From an uncultured euryarchaeote (GTDB taxonomy: Archaea > Thermoplasmatota > Poseidoniia > Poseidoniales > Poseidoniaceae): DNA of 34,408 nt. The notes beneath the pieces are model-generated. The model did no database searches. It saw only the letters and a program-made list of their open reading frames with translations, and was not told where the DNA came from. Where the stretch lies: contig CALBFP010000210.1 in NCBI GenBank assembly GCA_937894115.1, forward strand, positions 1 to 34,408. The letters run 5' to 3'. A program made the translations under genes and the position numbers. Positions within the stretch are counted from its first letter, which is position 1. Every line of letters starts with the position of its first letter. Shown one piece after another: positions 7,132-16,303 of the stretch.

Positions 7132-10100
7132 GTGAATCAGCCCAAGAAGCACGTTTCTGCGGTCTTCCTTGTGCTGTTGCTTATTCTCGTTGGGCCTTCA
7201 ACCTATGTTCAGTCACGAACGGTGACCTATGGGCCCGTTACGTTCCAACCCGGAACCAACGAAACCACTGTTGATGCCAACATTTCATCGATCCAAGTTC
7301 CGGCCAATCACAGCATTACGTCCGGTTTCCTATCCATCGATCCGGTTTGGGAAATTGTCGAAGAAAATGGAACTTACTTCGGAGCAGGTCTTTCCAACGC
7401 ATGGGCCAACGGTACACACAATCTCACATCATCTCTGGCTCATGGCGGGCAACTCTCACTCGCAACAGACTCATCAGTAGGTACACTTACTGATTTTGAA
7501 GCAACCAAGATGGTTCCAACCGGTTGGCTCACCGTAGGCCAAGACGGAGAAGTGTGGGGTGTCGAGAATCTCTCCGCACTCCTGACCGGACCAAGTCCGA
7601 GAGATGGAAACCATTCACTTGCGTACCGGACAACCGTTGAGAACGCTTCAGGATGCATTGTTTCACCACACTATCAAACTCCTGAGTTCATCAGTAACAT
7701 GTCGTTGACGTTCGATCATTGGCGCTCGTTGGCAAGCGATGACGCTGCATGGGTAGAGTACACACTTGACAACCAATCCTCTTGGCAACAACTTGTTCCG
7801 AGCGGTGGATATTCGGATTCGGTAACTGCAAATCACCACAGCATGGTCCAGCCTCTGACATCACTATGGTCAGGAGATGACGAGCAATGGCGCACCTCCC
7901 GTTTTGAATTGGACCAATTGGCAAACGTTGCCAACAGCGAAACCATGCGATTCCGCCTTTGCATCGCCGTTGGAGCATCGAGCAATCAACGCGATGGTTG
8001 GTTCATTGACAACGTCACGTGGTACAATCAAGGCGACATGCCCGGAGCTTGGCTTCATGGAAACCTGACCGGTGATTACGCTCCAAATGCCGACGGGACC
8101 CTTGTCATGCCAATCGATTTCTCGGGACTTGCCAATCCAATCGAACTTGAAGTTCGTTCCAATTGGGACATTGAAGGCGGAACCAATGATGGTATGACCA
8201 TCTGGTATTCCATGGATCAGGGTGTCACTTGGGTTCTGCTTACACCTCTTCCTGGATTACCAGGATATGGAGTGGTTCACCAAGGCGTCATTTACAACGA
8301 TGAATCGTTTGGTTGGCTGCCAATGTTCTATCCTGTTCCTGCCACAGCATCGTCACACGCCAATGCTTCCAGCGCATTGCTGAAGTTCAATGTTCAAACT
8401 GACGCCATTGTCAATCACGGCGGCGGCGCACCTGCCAACGGTTGGGAAGGCATCATGATCGACGATGTACAATTGCATTCAGGAGCCAACACAGCCAATC
8501 ACGTCATCCGTGTTCTCAGCAATTTCACAACGCAACCAACCTACCAAAACGGATCGACAGAAGGTTGGTTGGACAATGTCAGCGCCCCGAATCAGTGGCA
8601 ATGGGTTTCGTCCATGGGTGTTAACGGTCCAGTGACGGATGTGGACTCGTTCGAAGATCCTCACATGATGCCAGAAGGTTGGTCCATCGAAAACTTCCGA
8701 GGGGTTGGATGGTCGCATGGAATGCTTGGAAACACCACCCTCGGTCCATCACAATGGCATTCTGGACAAAATGGAGTGGGGATTCAACTCAATGGGCAAT
8801 ACAGTGCAAATTCCTTCGCTCATCTCATCTCACCTGAATACATTATCCCGGACAACGTTACCGCTCAGTTGTCCTTCCGTCAATGGATTTGTACCGAAGC
8901 AGCATGGGACGGTGGAGCCGTTTCGCTTTCCACAGATGGTGGACTCAACTGGTGGTATCTTCCAGCCGATCCTGGAGGCTTCCACGATCGTATTTCGACC
9001 GTGAACACCAATTCACCGTTTTACGGTGAGGGGTTGCTCGACGGCTCACAGGTCATGGGTGGGTGTGGAAGCGGTGCACCCCGCCCCTTCGAGTTGAAAA
9101 CAGCCGATATCTCCAATCTTTCAGGTCAGTCTGTCCGACTCCGTTTCTCGTTCTTCTCCGATCAGTTTGTTGAACGCGATGGTTGGTATGTTGATGACGC
9201 CGGTATCGATGTGGCAATTTTCGAATTGGCGGGTGATTGGATTTCGCCGAGCATCACACCACATCCGGTGTTTGGTTATGGCCATCTCGACGGTCTTGCC
9301 CATGAACCTGCCAATACGACGCTTCGGTTCAGTCTGATGGATACCAATGGCGACATCATACCAGAATACGACCAGCGCATCATGCCATTCTCTGTTGATC
9401 TGAATCCGATTGAGCACCCTTCGGTTCAAATCGTGGTTCATCTGGCTTCGAACAATTCGTACCTGACACCAACCGTTGAACGATTGGGACTTGGCGTTGT
9501 GCAGAGTTTTGGAAAGTACCATCAGAAGTACAACAGTGATATGAGTGATTTTGAAGTGACGCAAGACGGATACTTGCAAGCTACGACTGGGACGGCAATA
9601 GAATTCATCCACAGACCGGGTTGCGTTTATGATGCAGTTACATCGTATCAATTCGGAGGAAACGTGTCGTTGTACTCGTTCTCATTTACCCAGAGTTCAA
9701 GCCAGTATTTCCAAGGTGCTCTTCCTGTTAAGATCGATCAATACAACGTCAACACAGAGAAGGAATTGTACGCTCCTTGGTCCATTACGATGAACTCGGG
9801 TCAATCATTCAGAGCTCTTGTCCTTGAACCGCGCTGCCTCGCGCCTCCAGAAGGACCACAAATCACCATCGGACAAAACGAACTTGTCGCCATCGATTGG
9901 CCACCAACCGGCAAAGATCCGAATTTTGGTGTTCAGCGAATGTTTGATTCCCTCGTCAACGGAACGGACATCATCGATGCAACCCTAGACGGACAATTGT
10001 ACGTCAATACCTCCGGTTCAACAAATTATCAATTCCGTCATTTCATCGTATTACCGATGACTGAGTTTGGCATTCCAAACGTCTGTCCTCTGTTCGAGGG

Positions 10101-13100
10101 TTCATTCGTTCTCCGAGCACAATCAGGTTCCCAACAAACGGAGGTGTATCTTGGATCGGGTACACTTTCAACCATCCCTGCGAATTCCACCAGATACATC
10201 ACAATCGAAAACACCTGTCCATCGTTTGAACTCATCTCAACCGATATGTCGAACGAATGGGTGTGGGGATATGCTATCTACAACCTTTCTACATCGCATC
10301 CAACCGAGCTTGCAGCATACAATGTCTATGCCCTACCAAAGCGAGCGGACCTCAAGTTTGGGCTTGACCAATCTCTTCTCAACCAAGCGTTGAATGCGTC
10401 GTATGCGGGAGATGACAGGGCAATGCTCGATCTTCCATTCCGTATTCAAACAGAGCGTGGAAGCGTTCGCGTTGACCTTGAAGTCGAAAGTCAACCTGAA
10501 CTCGTCGATACGGTCATCGATGCACCGCGTTCTCGCTGGTTACCGAACACATATCGCAGCATTACAACCAACCACCAACGCGTGATACCGACGAATCCAA
10601 CGATGGAAGCACCTGCTCTGGAACGTATCACACTCGCCATTGGTTCAAGTGAGAATACAGCATCAATACGCATCAGCGTTGAGGTCGATCGCTTGGATTC
10701 CACACCTCGGTTCATTCAAACGGCAGGTGCAGGTTACGCAACACTCCAACCAACGTCCAACGCAACATGTGCCCAAAGTGAATGCACAGTCACATGGGTG
10801 TTCAAGAGTTCATGGCTAAACGACGATATTGACGACTTGCACTGGTTCATCTCATCCATTGATGAAAACGGTCTGGAAACAGGACCACTGGTCTACTCGG
10901 ACAACACGCCCTACAACGATGTTGAGAATGATTTGGAAGCCTTCAATGTCGTTGCGTACGACCAACGCGGACGACCGCTGCACGACTGGACCAATCCATT
11001 GTGGCCGTTGCATGTCAACCCAGGAACGACGCTCACCGTTCAAGGACAGGTTCGGTACCAAGGCGTGGCTGATGCTTGGGTTGGTCAAGACGATGCTGAG
11101 GTGACCGTTGAACTTCATGCCGTACCGCCCTTGAACCCCAATGGTCCAGATGCATGGAGCGGAGATGCGATAGTATGGTCCATTTCCAATGCGTCGACCG
11201 TTGATAGCCAAGGCCGATTTGCCATTCCGTTGACCATTCCTGATGCAGAGGAGTTGCCGAGTGATACGCGATTGGAAGCACGAATTCTTCTTTCGCGATG
11301 TGGACCATCTGGTCTTACCTTGACAACATCGCTCGATCAAACAGCACAATCGACGTTCTTTGAAATGATGTACGACAAGAAACCACCGGATGTAGTCGGA
11401 CTTGAAATTCTCGACCCAAGTGGCTTGCAACCTGCAGACAATCATGTTTGGCTCCCAGATCGAGATGTACCGTTGCGATTGTACGTCGAAGATGCGGAAG
11501 GACTGGAAACGCCGCTCACGATCTACACTTGGTCCGAACATCGTGACGATGTCAACGGAAACGGGATTATGGAGCAAAACGAATACCAGTCGATGACCGC
11601 CAACGTTAATCGCGGTGCGCTTGAAGCAGAGGTCGACCTTCCGTTGCTCGATGTGGATGCAATTCTGTCTCCAGGTTCGACCCAAGGGAAACTCAGCGTT
11701 GTTGTCTCTGGTTTTGATTTGGCTGGCAATCCGCTGCAGTCGGGGGGAACATACGGTGAAGGCAACGATGCGGCAACGATATTTGTCGAACCGCGTCAAG
11801 CAACGCTTCTGGATGCGAACACCGTCGGACTGGATTCCATCAATGGATACCTGTTCCCAGGCCAACAACACCGATTCCAATTTGATTTGATCGATGGCAA
11901 CGGAATTCAAAGTCTTGACAGCATCAACATTGGTCTGATGAATTCTCTGCACGAAGATTGTTGGATACAGTTCGCACCACGATTCAACCAAACCACTGCA
12001 GACGTTACCTGTTTTGCTGTTCCACCGAGCATCACCACAATCAAAGACGATCTCACGATGCGATGGAGTGTTGATGTTGCCTTTGAATTGCGTTGGGATG
12101 CAATGCACCTTTGGAGCGATGGCGCCTTTACACCTTCGATTGAAGTGTACGATGAGGGTCAAGATGTTGGAATCGGTGGCAATTACTTGACTGCAGCAAA
12201 TTGGTCCACACACACGCGATTGGAATTGAAAGTCGATTCGATTTACGATAGGGTCGCTCCGTTCGGAACCCTTGAAAACGGCTTGTTGTCGCTTCACGTC
12301 AACGATTTCGCTGATATCGATGTCGTCGTTGTTCACCAAGGAACGAACAAGAATGCATCGAACCTCCCGTTCGACAGCCGGATGCATTACAACATGTCCT
12401 CGCTCGGAATTCGACATCTTGTTGCACAAGAGTTCATTGACAGTCAGGGACTGAGCCGTCACCGATTCGTCGTCAACCAAACGACGCTTCCACAAGGTCA
12501 AGGCGAATTGACCGTCGAGATGACTGGTTCGGTTTTCAATGTTCAAGAATCGCTGCGAATCGATCTTGTTCTTGATTCACAGTCACCGACGGTTTCTCTT
12601 GAACCGGGAATCCTCCAGAACTTGGACTCCTTGGAAATCAACAGCATACCGGTTCAGGTCACTGTTTACGACGACTTTGGGGTCTCAGCCGAAGGTGCCC
12701 GCTTGCATTGGTGTTTTGTCCGAGGCGGTGTTGTCGTCAGCGTTTCCTCTGCCTCGATACCGATGAATTACTCGGGAAGTTCTGGAAGTGCCTCATCGTT
12801 CCAAGCCGTCCTTGATATCGAGTCGCAAGGCGTTGAGTTCGAAAAGAGCGATCGATTGAGCGTGTGGTTCTCTCATACCGATCGTGCAGGAAATCTACTG
12901 TCTGGACAAGCCACAGAATTGATGCCATTGGATGTGTACATCGTCTGGATGGCGTACGAGCCAACACCAATTTCAATTGAAGCAACACCTTACCGGCCTG
13001 TTCTTGGGGAAACCATAACGGTTGAACTGACGCTCCAGAACATTGGATATCTCAACGGATCGACCACTGTGTCTTTGCTCGATGCCGATGGTTTGGTGCT

Positions 13101-13452
13101 GGGAGAGGCGAATTTTTCCCTCGAGGCCAATCAGGCAGCAGTAACGACATGGTCGGTCGAAGCTTGGAAAGAAGGACGCCTTGGTATGATGATTCAACTC
13201 GATGACGACCCGTTCCTTATTCCGGTTCCACTTGCTGACGTTACGCAAGGGGATTTGGAGGCGAAGTCGTCCAAGTCTGAGTTGGGTCTGAATGTGTTGA
13301 TCGTGCTCTTGGCTGCTGGAGCGGTCCTTGCATCCGTTTTGATGCGCAGGCAGCGGATAAAGTCGCTGTATGACGAATACGAGTTCTCAGAATCAGAGGA
13401 TTTCCCTCCTCCACGACCTGAGGGTTTGGAAGATGCTGAGCAAGAGGAATAG
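7132..13452 (+). CDS. Giant secreted membrane-anchored surface protein (2106 aa)
   Basis: An exported protein with a signal peptide (KKH, then a Val/Leu-rich core to about residue 22) and a single C-terminal membrane helix (about 2051-2070) followed by MRRQR and an acidic cytoplasmic tail. The N-terminal 700 residues hold three jelly-roll-like units that end in GWFIDNV, GIMIDDV or GWYVDDA motifs (near residues 288, 437 and 683), resembling MAM or peptidase-associated beta-sandwich modules. The middle contains Ig-like beta-rich stretches, including a Ca-type DDVNGNGIMEQNE loop near residue 1475. A CARDB-like domain (GETITVELTLQNIGYLNGS) sits at about 1950-2045. Asn-x-Ser/Thr sites are abundant, which suggests glycosylation. 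No catalytic motif was found, so an adhesive or cell-envelope role is an inference. Start is GTG at 7132 behind the hairpin-buried Shine-Dalgarno. Confidence 0.85.
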   Translation: MNQPKKHVSAVFLVLLLILVGPSTYVQSRTVTYGPVTFQPGTNETTVDANISSIQVPANHSITSGFLSIDPVWEIVEENGTYFGAGLSNAWANGTHNLTSSLAHGGQLSLATDSSVGTLTDFEATKMVPTGWLTVGQDGEVWGVENLSALLTGPSPRDGNHSLAYRTTVENASGCIVSPHYQTPEFISNMSLTFDHWRSLASDDAAWVEYTLDNQSSWQQLVPSGGYSDSVTANHHSMVQPLTSLWSGDDEQWRTSRFELDQLANVANSETMRFRLCIAVGASSNQRDGWFIDNVTWYNQGDMPGAWLHGNLTGDYAPNADGTLVMPIDFSGLANPIELEVRSNWDIEGGTNDGMTIWYSMDQGVTWVLLTPLPGLPGYGVVHQGVIYNDESFGWLPMFYPVPATASSHANASSALLKFNVQTDAIVNHGGGAPANGWEGIMIDDVQLHSGANTANHVIRVLSNFTTQPTYQNGSTEGWLDNVSAPNQWQWVSSMGVNGPVTDVDSFEDPHMMPEGWSIENFRGVGWSHGMLGNTTLGPSQWHSGQNGVGIQLNGQYSANSFAHLISPEYIIPDNVTAQLSFRQWICTEAAWDGGAVSLSTDGGLNWWYLPADPGGFHDRISTVNTNSPFYGEGLLDGSQVMGGCGSGAPRPFELKTADISNLSGQSVRLRFSFFSDQFVERDGWYVDDAGIDVAIFELAGDWISPSITPHPVFGYGHLDGLAHEPANTTLRFSLMDTNGDIIPEYDQRIMPFSVDLNPIEHPSVQIVVHLASNNSYLTPTVERLGLGVVQSFGKYHQKYNSDMSDFEVTQDGYLQATTGTAIEFIHRPGCVYDAVTSYQFGGNVSLYSFSFTQSSSQYFQGALPVKIDQYNVNTEKELYAPWSITMNSGQSFRALVLEPRCLAPPEGPQITIGQNELVAIDWPPTGKDPNFGVQRMFDSLVNGTDIIDATLDGQLYVNTSGSTNYQFRHFIVLPMTEFGIPNVCPLFEGSFVLRAQSGSQQTEVYLGSGTLSTIPANSTRYITIENTCPSFELISTDMSNEWVWGYAIYNLSTSHPTELAAYNVYALPKRADLKFGLDQSLLNQALNASYAGDDRAMLDLPFRIQTERGSVRVDLEVESQPELVDTVIDAPRSRWLPNTYRSITTNHQRVIPTNPTMEAPALERITLAIGSSENTASIRISVEVDRLDSTPRFIQTAGAGYATLQPTSNATCAQSECTVTWVFKSSWLNDDIDDLHWFISSIDENGLETGPLVYSDNTPYNDVENDLEAFNVVAYDQRGRPLHDWTNPLWPLHVNPGTTLTVQGQVRYQGVADAWVGQDDAEVTVELHAVPPLNPNGPDAWSGDAIVWSISNASTVDSQGRFAIPLTIPDAEELPSDTRLEARILLSRCGPSGLTLTTSLDQTAQSTFFEMMYDKKPPDVVGLEILDPSGLQPADNHVWLPDRDVPLRLYVEDAEGLETPLTIYTWSEHRDDVNGNGIMEQNEYQSMTANVNRGALEAEVDLPLLDVDAILSPGSTQGKLSVVVSGFDLAGNPLQSGGTYGEGNDAATIFVEPRQATLLDANTVGLDSINGYLFPGQQHRFQFDLIDGNGIQSLDSINIGLMNSLHEDCWIQFAPRFNQTTADVTCFAVPPSITTIKDDLTMRWSVDVAFELRWDAMHLWSDGAFTPSIEVYDEGQDVGIGGNYLTAANWSTHTRLELKVDSIYDRVAPFGTLENGLLSLHVNDFADIDVVVVHQGTNKNASNLPFDSRMHYNMSSLGIRHLVAQEFIDSQGLSRHRFVVNQTTLPQGQGELTVEMTGSVFNVQESLRIDLVLDSQSPTVSLEPGILQNLDSLEINSIPVQVTVYDDFGVSAEGARLHWCFVRGGVVVSVSSASIPMNYSGSSGSASSFQAVLDIESQGVEFEKSDRLSVWFSHTDRAGNLLSGQATELMPLDVYIVWMAYEPTPISIEATPYRPVLGETITVELTLQNIGYLNGSTTVSLLDADGLVLGEANFSLEANQAAVTTWSVEAWKEGRLGMMIQLDDDPFLIPVPLADVTQGDLEAKSSKSELGLNVLIVLLAAGAVLASVLMRRQRIKSLYDEYEFSESEDFPPPRPEGLEDAEQEE

Positions 13453-13483
13453 TCAAGAAGAAGACCATCGAGGAAGAACACGT

Positions 13484-13565
13484 GCCGGGGTTCCCGAGCG
13501 GTCAAAGGGGGTGGACTCAAGATCCTCTGCGTAATGCTTCGCAGGTTCGAATCCTGCCCCCGGCA
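13484..13565 (+). tRNA. tRNA-Leu (CAA)
   Basis: Acceptor GCCGGGG (13484-13490) pairs with CCCCGGC (13558-13564), with discriminator A. The T arm is GCAGG-TTCGAAT-CCTGC. The anticodon loop CTCAAGA puts CAA at 13518-13520, decoding UUG. The long variable arm fits a class II leucine tRNA. CCA is encoded at 13566-13568. The anticodon stem GTGGA/TCCTC has one T-T mismatch at its second pair, which is unusual for a functional tRNA but does not break the rest of the fold. The gene starts 31 nt after the giant protein. Confidence 0.92.
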
Positions 13566-13573
13566 CCACTTTT

Positions 13574-15451
13574 CTACATATCTTGAAGTTCCTCTTGCGC
13601 ATCATTGGTCAGCGATTGAAACACCAGACTTTCAGGGAATTCGATAGCAATGAGCGCCCGAATGGCGTACGAATCTGCAACATCTTGTGGCGGTTCGGCG
13701 AGTTTAACCCGCCCGTTTGTCAAGGTAATCTTCGCTCCGGGTTGAGGCGCATCTGCCTTCGCAGGCAACCAAATACCAACGCTGCCCAGTGACGGATGCT
13801 GAGCAAGGACAAGTTGTTCTTCAGTAGAATCGCCAACCACGTTGGAGATGTACAACGGGCGCTCATCATTGAGCACGACGCTTGAATCTTGCCATTCGGT
13901 AGAGAACACCAAATCGGTCGAGTCCTCTTGTCGTTTACTGATTTGCTCAACCACTTCTTCGACCTGTTTTTCCTGTTCCATCGTTTGCTGGTGAATCTGG
14001 TCCAATACCTGACGCAATCCCTCGATTTCGATTTCATCATCGTTTTCAATCGCTCGATGAGCGAGGAGAATCAGTTCACCAAGTTCTTCGCTCATTTTCT
14101 GCTCGGATGAGACACATTCAAGTGCTTCGTCAAACAATTCAATGGCGAAATCGGGACGATTCAATGCAAGAAACGATTCTCCCAGTTCTGTAAGGGCTTG
14201 AGATGCCATCGAAAGGTCATCATGAACCATGTTTTGAGCCTGCTGTATCGCTTGGTCGGAGGATTGTTCTGCCAAGAATTGAGCCATCGCTTGAACGATG
14301 TGTTGCTTGAGTTTCATTGGTAAACTCAAGGTGCCCAATCCAAGTGAGGAGGTCGACAATCGAATCGCTTTCTCATGTTTGTTTGTCGAAAGTGCGAGAA
14401 CTGCAAGTCGAGCAAGGATACGCGCCTCGATGAGATCCTCATCAACGTGAGTTGCTTGAAACAAAGCGGTTGACAGATGAAGATGCGAACCTGCAGCATC
14501 GCCCTTCATTCGTTTCATAATGGCAAGTGCCATCTCTGCCCGCACCAGGATTCGAGCGTGGAAACGGTGTGCAACGTCAACCAACTCCCGTTCAAGAGGT
14601 GCCAGATCGATGCCAGCATTTTCCAGACAATTTGCAATAATGGTTTGGGTTTCAAGGATAATCTCATCGAGAGATTCCTTGGATAATTTTTGTTTCAACT
14701 GAGCAACATGCTGTTCCAGTTGCATCATGGTTTGACAACTTTCACGCAACGGTGTGAGCTTTTTCCGAATGCTGGTCTTGATTTCTTCGCCGTTCATCAG
14801 GCGATGCAATTCGTGCAACAAATCAATTTTCGATGCATCGTTGGTCTGAACCTTGGTCTTTGCAGGTTTGGCTGAAGTGCTTGCGAGAAGGGAATCAACC
14901 ATCCAAGTAATTTTTGCTTGAACATCGTATTCGTTTCTGCGGCTGATGGCATATTGCATTTCAGCTGCTCGAATTCTTCGTCCAAGACGTCGCAACTCGC
15001 TTGCGTGTTTTCCTTTGGCTTTGGTTGATAAACGTTCAAAAAACGTTGATGGGGGGCAGACTTCACTCGCCAGTTGATGCGTTTCAGTGGCTTTTGCCAT
15101 CTTGAAATCGTCTGTGACCAGAACAACATGATGCCCATCACGTAACAAGTCGTGTGCCAAGACCATCAAGGATAAATCCACATCTTGAGGGGATGCTCGC
15201 TCGCCGATTTTGCTACCCAATCCCCGTATCTGTTCGTCGGATATTTCATGCGTCGTGAGTAAGGGACGAATGTGGTTCAACAAGTTTGGTTTCTGTTTCC
15301 AACGTTGATAGCGAACGTTCTGAATCTCACCATGAACGCCTTTTGTAACGTGCATCGTTCCTAAGGCAGATTTGAGATCTTTGAGAATGGTTGTTGAAGC
15401 CATTCCACCCATGTGGATAAAGCAGTTGGAATCGACCACGTAGGTGACCAT
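13574..15451 (-). CDS. PIN-domain protein with long helical C-terminal region
   Basis: The N-terminal 125 residues form a PIN nuclease-like domain: VVDSNCFIH (D7), E42 in HGEIQ, D90/D92 in SPQDVDLSLMVLA, and a VTDDFKMA end (D114, D115). These are the four acidic positions that bind metal in active PIN ribonucleases. The order DLS...VLA...VTDD resembles the Nob1/VapC-like archaeal PIN group. From about residue 165 to 510 the protein is predominantly alpha-helical with TPR-like spacing (for example ALTELGESFLALNRPDFAIELFDEAL). The last 110 residues are beta-rich. The family is not one I can name. Its reading frame starts 22 nt after the end of the phosphatase gene on the same strand, so the two probably form an operon. 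RNA cleavage or quality control is a reasonable but unproved role. Confidence 0.75.
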   Translation of the reverse strand: MVTYVVDSNCFIHMGGMASTTILKDLKSALGTMHVTKGVHGEIQNVRYQRWKQKPNLLNHIRPLLTTHEISDEQIRGLGSKIGERASPQDVDLSLMVLAHDLLRDGHHVVLVTDDFKMAKATETHQLASEVCPPSTFFERLSTKAKGKHASELRRLGRRIRAAEMQYAISRRNEYDVQAKITWMVDSLLASTSAKPAKTKVQTNDASKIDLLHELHRLMNGEEIKTSIRKKLTPLRESCQTMMQLEQHVAQLKQKLSKESLDEIILETQTIIANCLENAGIDLAPLERELVDVAHRFHARILVRAEMALAIMKRMKGDAAGSHLHLSTALFQATHVDEDLIEARILARLAVLALSTNKHEKAIRLSTSSLGLGTLSLPMKLKQHIVQAMAQFLAEQSSDQAIQQAQNMVHDDLSMASQALTELGESFLALNRPDFAIELFDEALECVSSEQKMSEELGELILLAHRAIENDDEIEIEGLRQVLDQIHQQTMEQEKQVEEVVEQISKRQEDSTDLVFSTEWQDSSVVLNDERPLYISNVVGDSTEEQLVLAQHPSLGSVGIWLPAKADAPQPGAKITLTNGRVKLAEPPQDVADSYAIRALIAIEFPESLVFQSLTNDAQEELQDM

Positions 15452-15473
15452 GACTGAACCAATTCAAAGCAAG

Positions 15474-16208
15474 TCATAGTTCTTGAGCAGCATGGGCGGT
15501 CAATATTGCGTCCACGAGTGGCGCAATCGTCGCACTGTTTGGATGTGGTGATACAACATCAGCAGCTGCTTGAACGTCTGTAAACGGTGTTCCAACAGCA
15601 ACCGACCACCCGGACATCGCAAACATGGTCAAATCGTTGGGCGCATCACCAACGGACAAGAGGTCGGAGGGCTCAAGACCCATTCGTTGCAAAATCAGTT
15701 CAAGACCACTGCCTTTGGAAAGGTGCGGTTCCATGAGATGGATTGCGAACCCAGTTCGAACCACATCAAGTTTGGACCACTCGCTTTCGTTGATGGAAGC
15801 AGTTACCAATTCAAGATCCTCATCAGCGAACAGACACCATTCACTTTCTCTCCATGCATTGGTTTGAATGCCTTTCGAATCGATTTCAGGGTGTTGTGAT
15901 TCAAGCCATTGTGCTGCCTTTTTCGCATCCTTTCCAGAGGCACGGACATGAGGCTCATCCCAGTCAGGATGCCACAAAACACCACCGTTTTCGCAACACA
16001 TTGGACCACTCAAACCAATAAATCGCCACAGCCCATAGGTGATTGCTCTAACGTTTCCAGTTGCGAGGATAACAGGTATGCCAGCTTTTTCGAGTCGTCG
16101 TAGTGCGTCTACAGCATCCATGTCGAGAAGTTTCTGTTCATCGGTCAAGGTGCCGTCGATATCGAATGCAACAACACGAGGACACCATCCCGAAGGAAGC
16201 CACTGCAT
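15474..16208 (-). CDS. pgp: HAD-family phosphoglycolate phosphatase, archaeal type
   Basis: Haloacid-dehalogenase phosphatase of 244 residues. Motif I is FDIDGTLTD (nucleophile and acid Asp near residues 15 and 17), motif II is ATGN, and the C-terminal motif is GDAPNDLTMF (metal-binding Asp). The cap is of the C2 type, as in the archaeal TA0175-like phosphoglycolate phosphatases that clear 2-phosphoglycolate; other small sugar phosphates are possible substrates. The ATG at 16208 lies about 95 nt from the divergent P-type ATPase start chosen here. No convincing Shine-Dalgarno is seen, so it may be leaderless. It heads a likely two-gene transcript with the PIN-domain gene. Confidence 0.85.
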   Translation of the reverse strand: MQWLPSGWCPRVVAFDIDGTLTDEQKLLDMDAVDALRRLEKAGIPVILATGNVRAITYGLWRFIGLSGPMCCENGGVLWHPDWDEPHVRASGKDAKKAAQWLESQHPEIDSKGIQTNAWRESEWCLFADEDLELVTASINESEWSKLDVVRTGFAIHLMEPHLSKGSGLELILQRMGLEPSDLLSVGDAPNDLTMFAMSGWSVAVGTPFTDVQAAADVVSPHPNSATIAPLVDAILTAHAAQEL

Positions 16209-16303
16209 GGGTTGACCAAGTGCTCATGTCTCAAGAAGATTCTCACGTTGCTTGTGGACGTGTTATGATAGCCTTAATCAAACAGGAACACGACCTAAAA
16301 GAC

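Noticed and set aside
10852-12546. 564-codon open frame on the minus strand inside the giant surface-protein gene
   Set aside because: It is antisense to a clearly coding frame with a signal peptide and domains, is rich in Arg, Cys, His and Ile without any motif, and has no credible start context. It is a codon-bias shadow.
16103-16303. Longer N-terminus of the P-type ATPase beginning at 16103
   Set aside because: It would overlap the start of the opposite-strand phosphatase by about 100 nt, and its residues (Arg, His and Cys-rich) look like antisense read-through.
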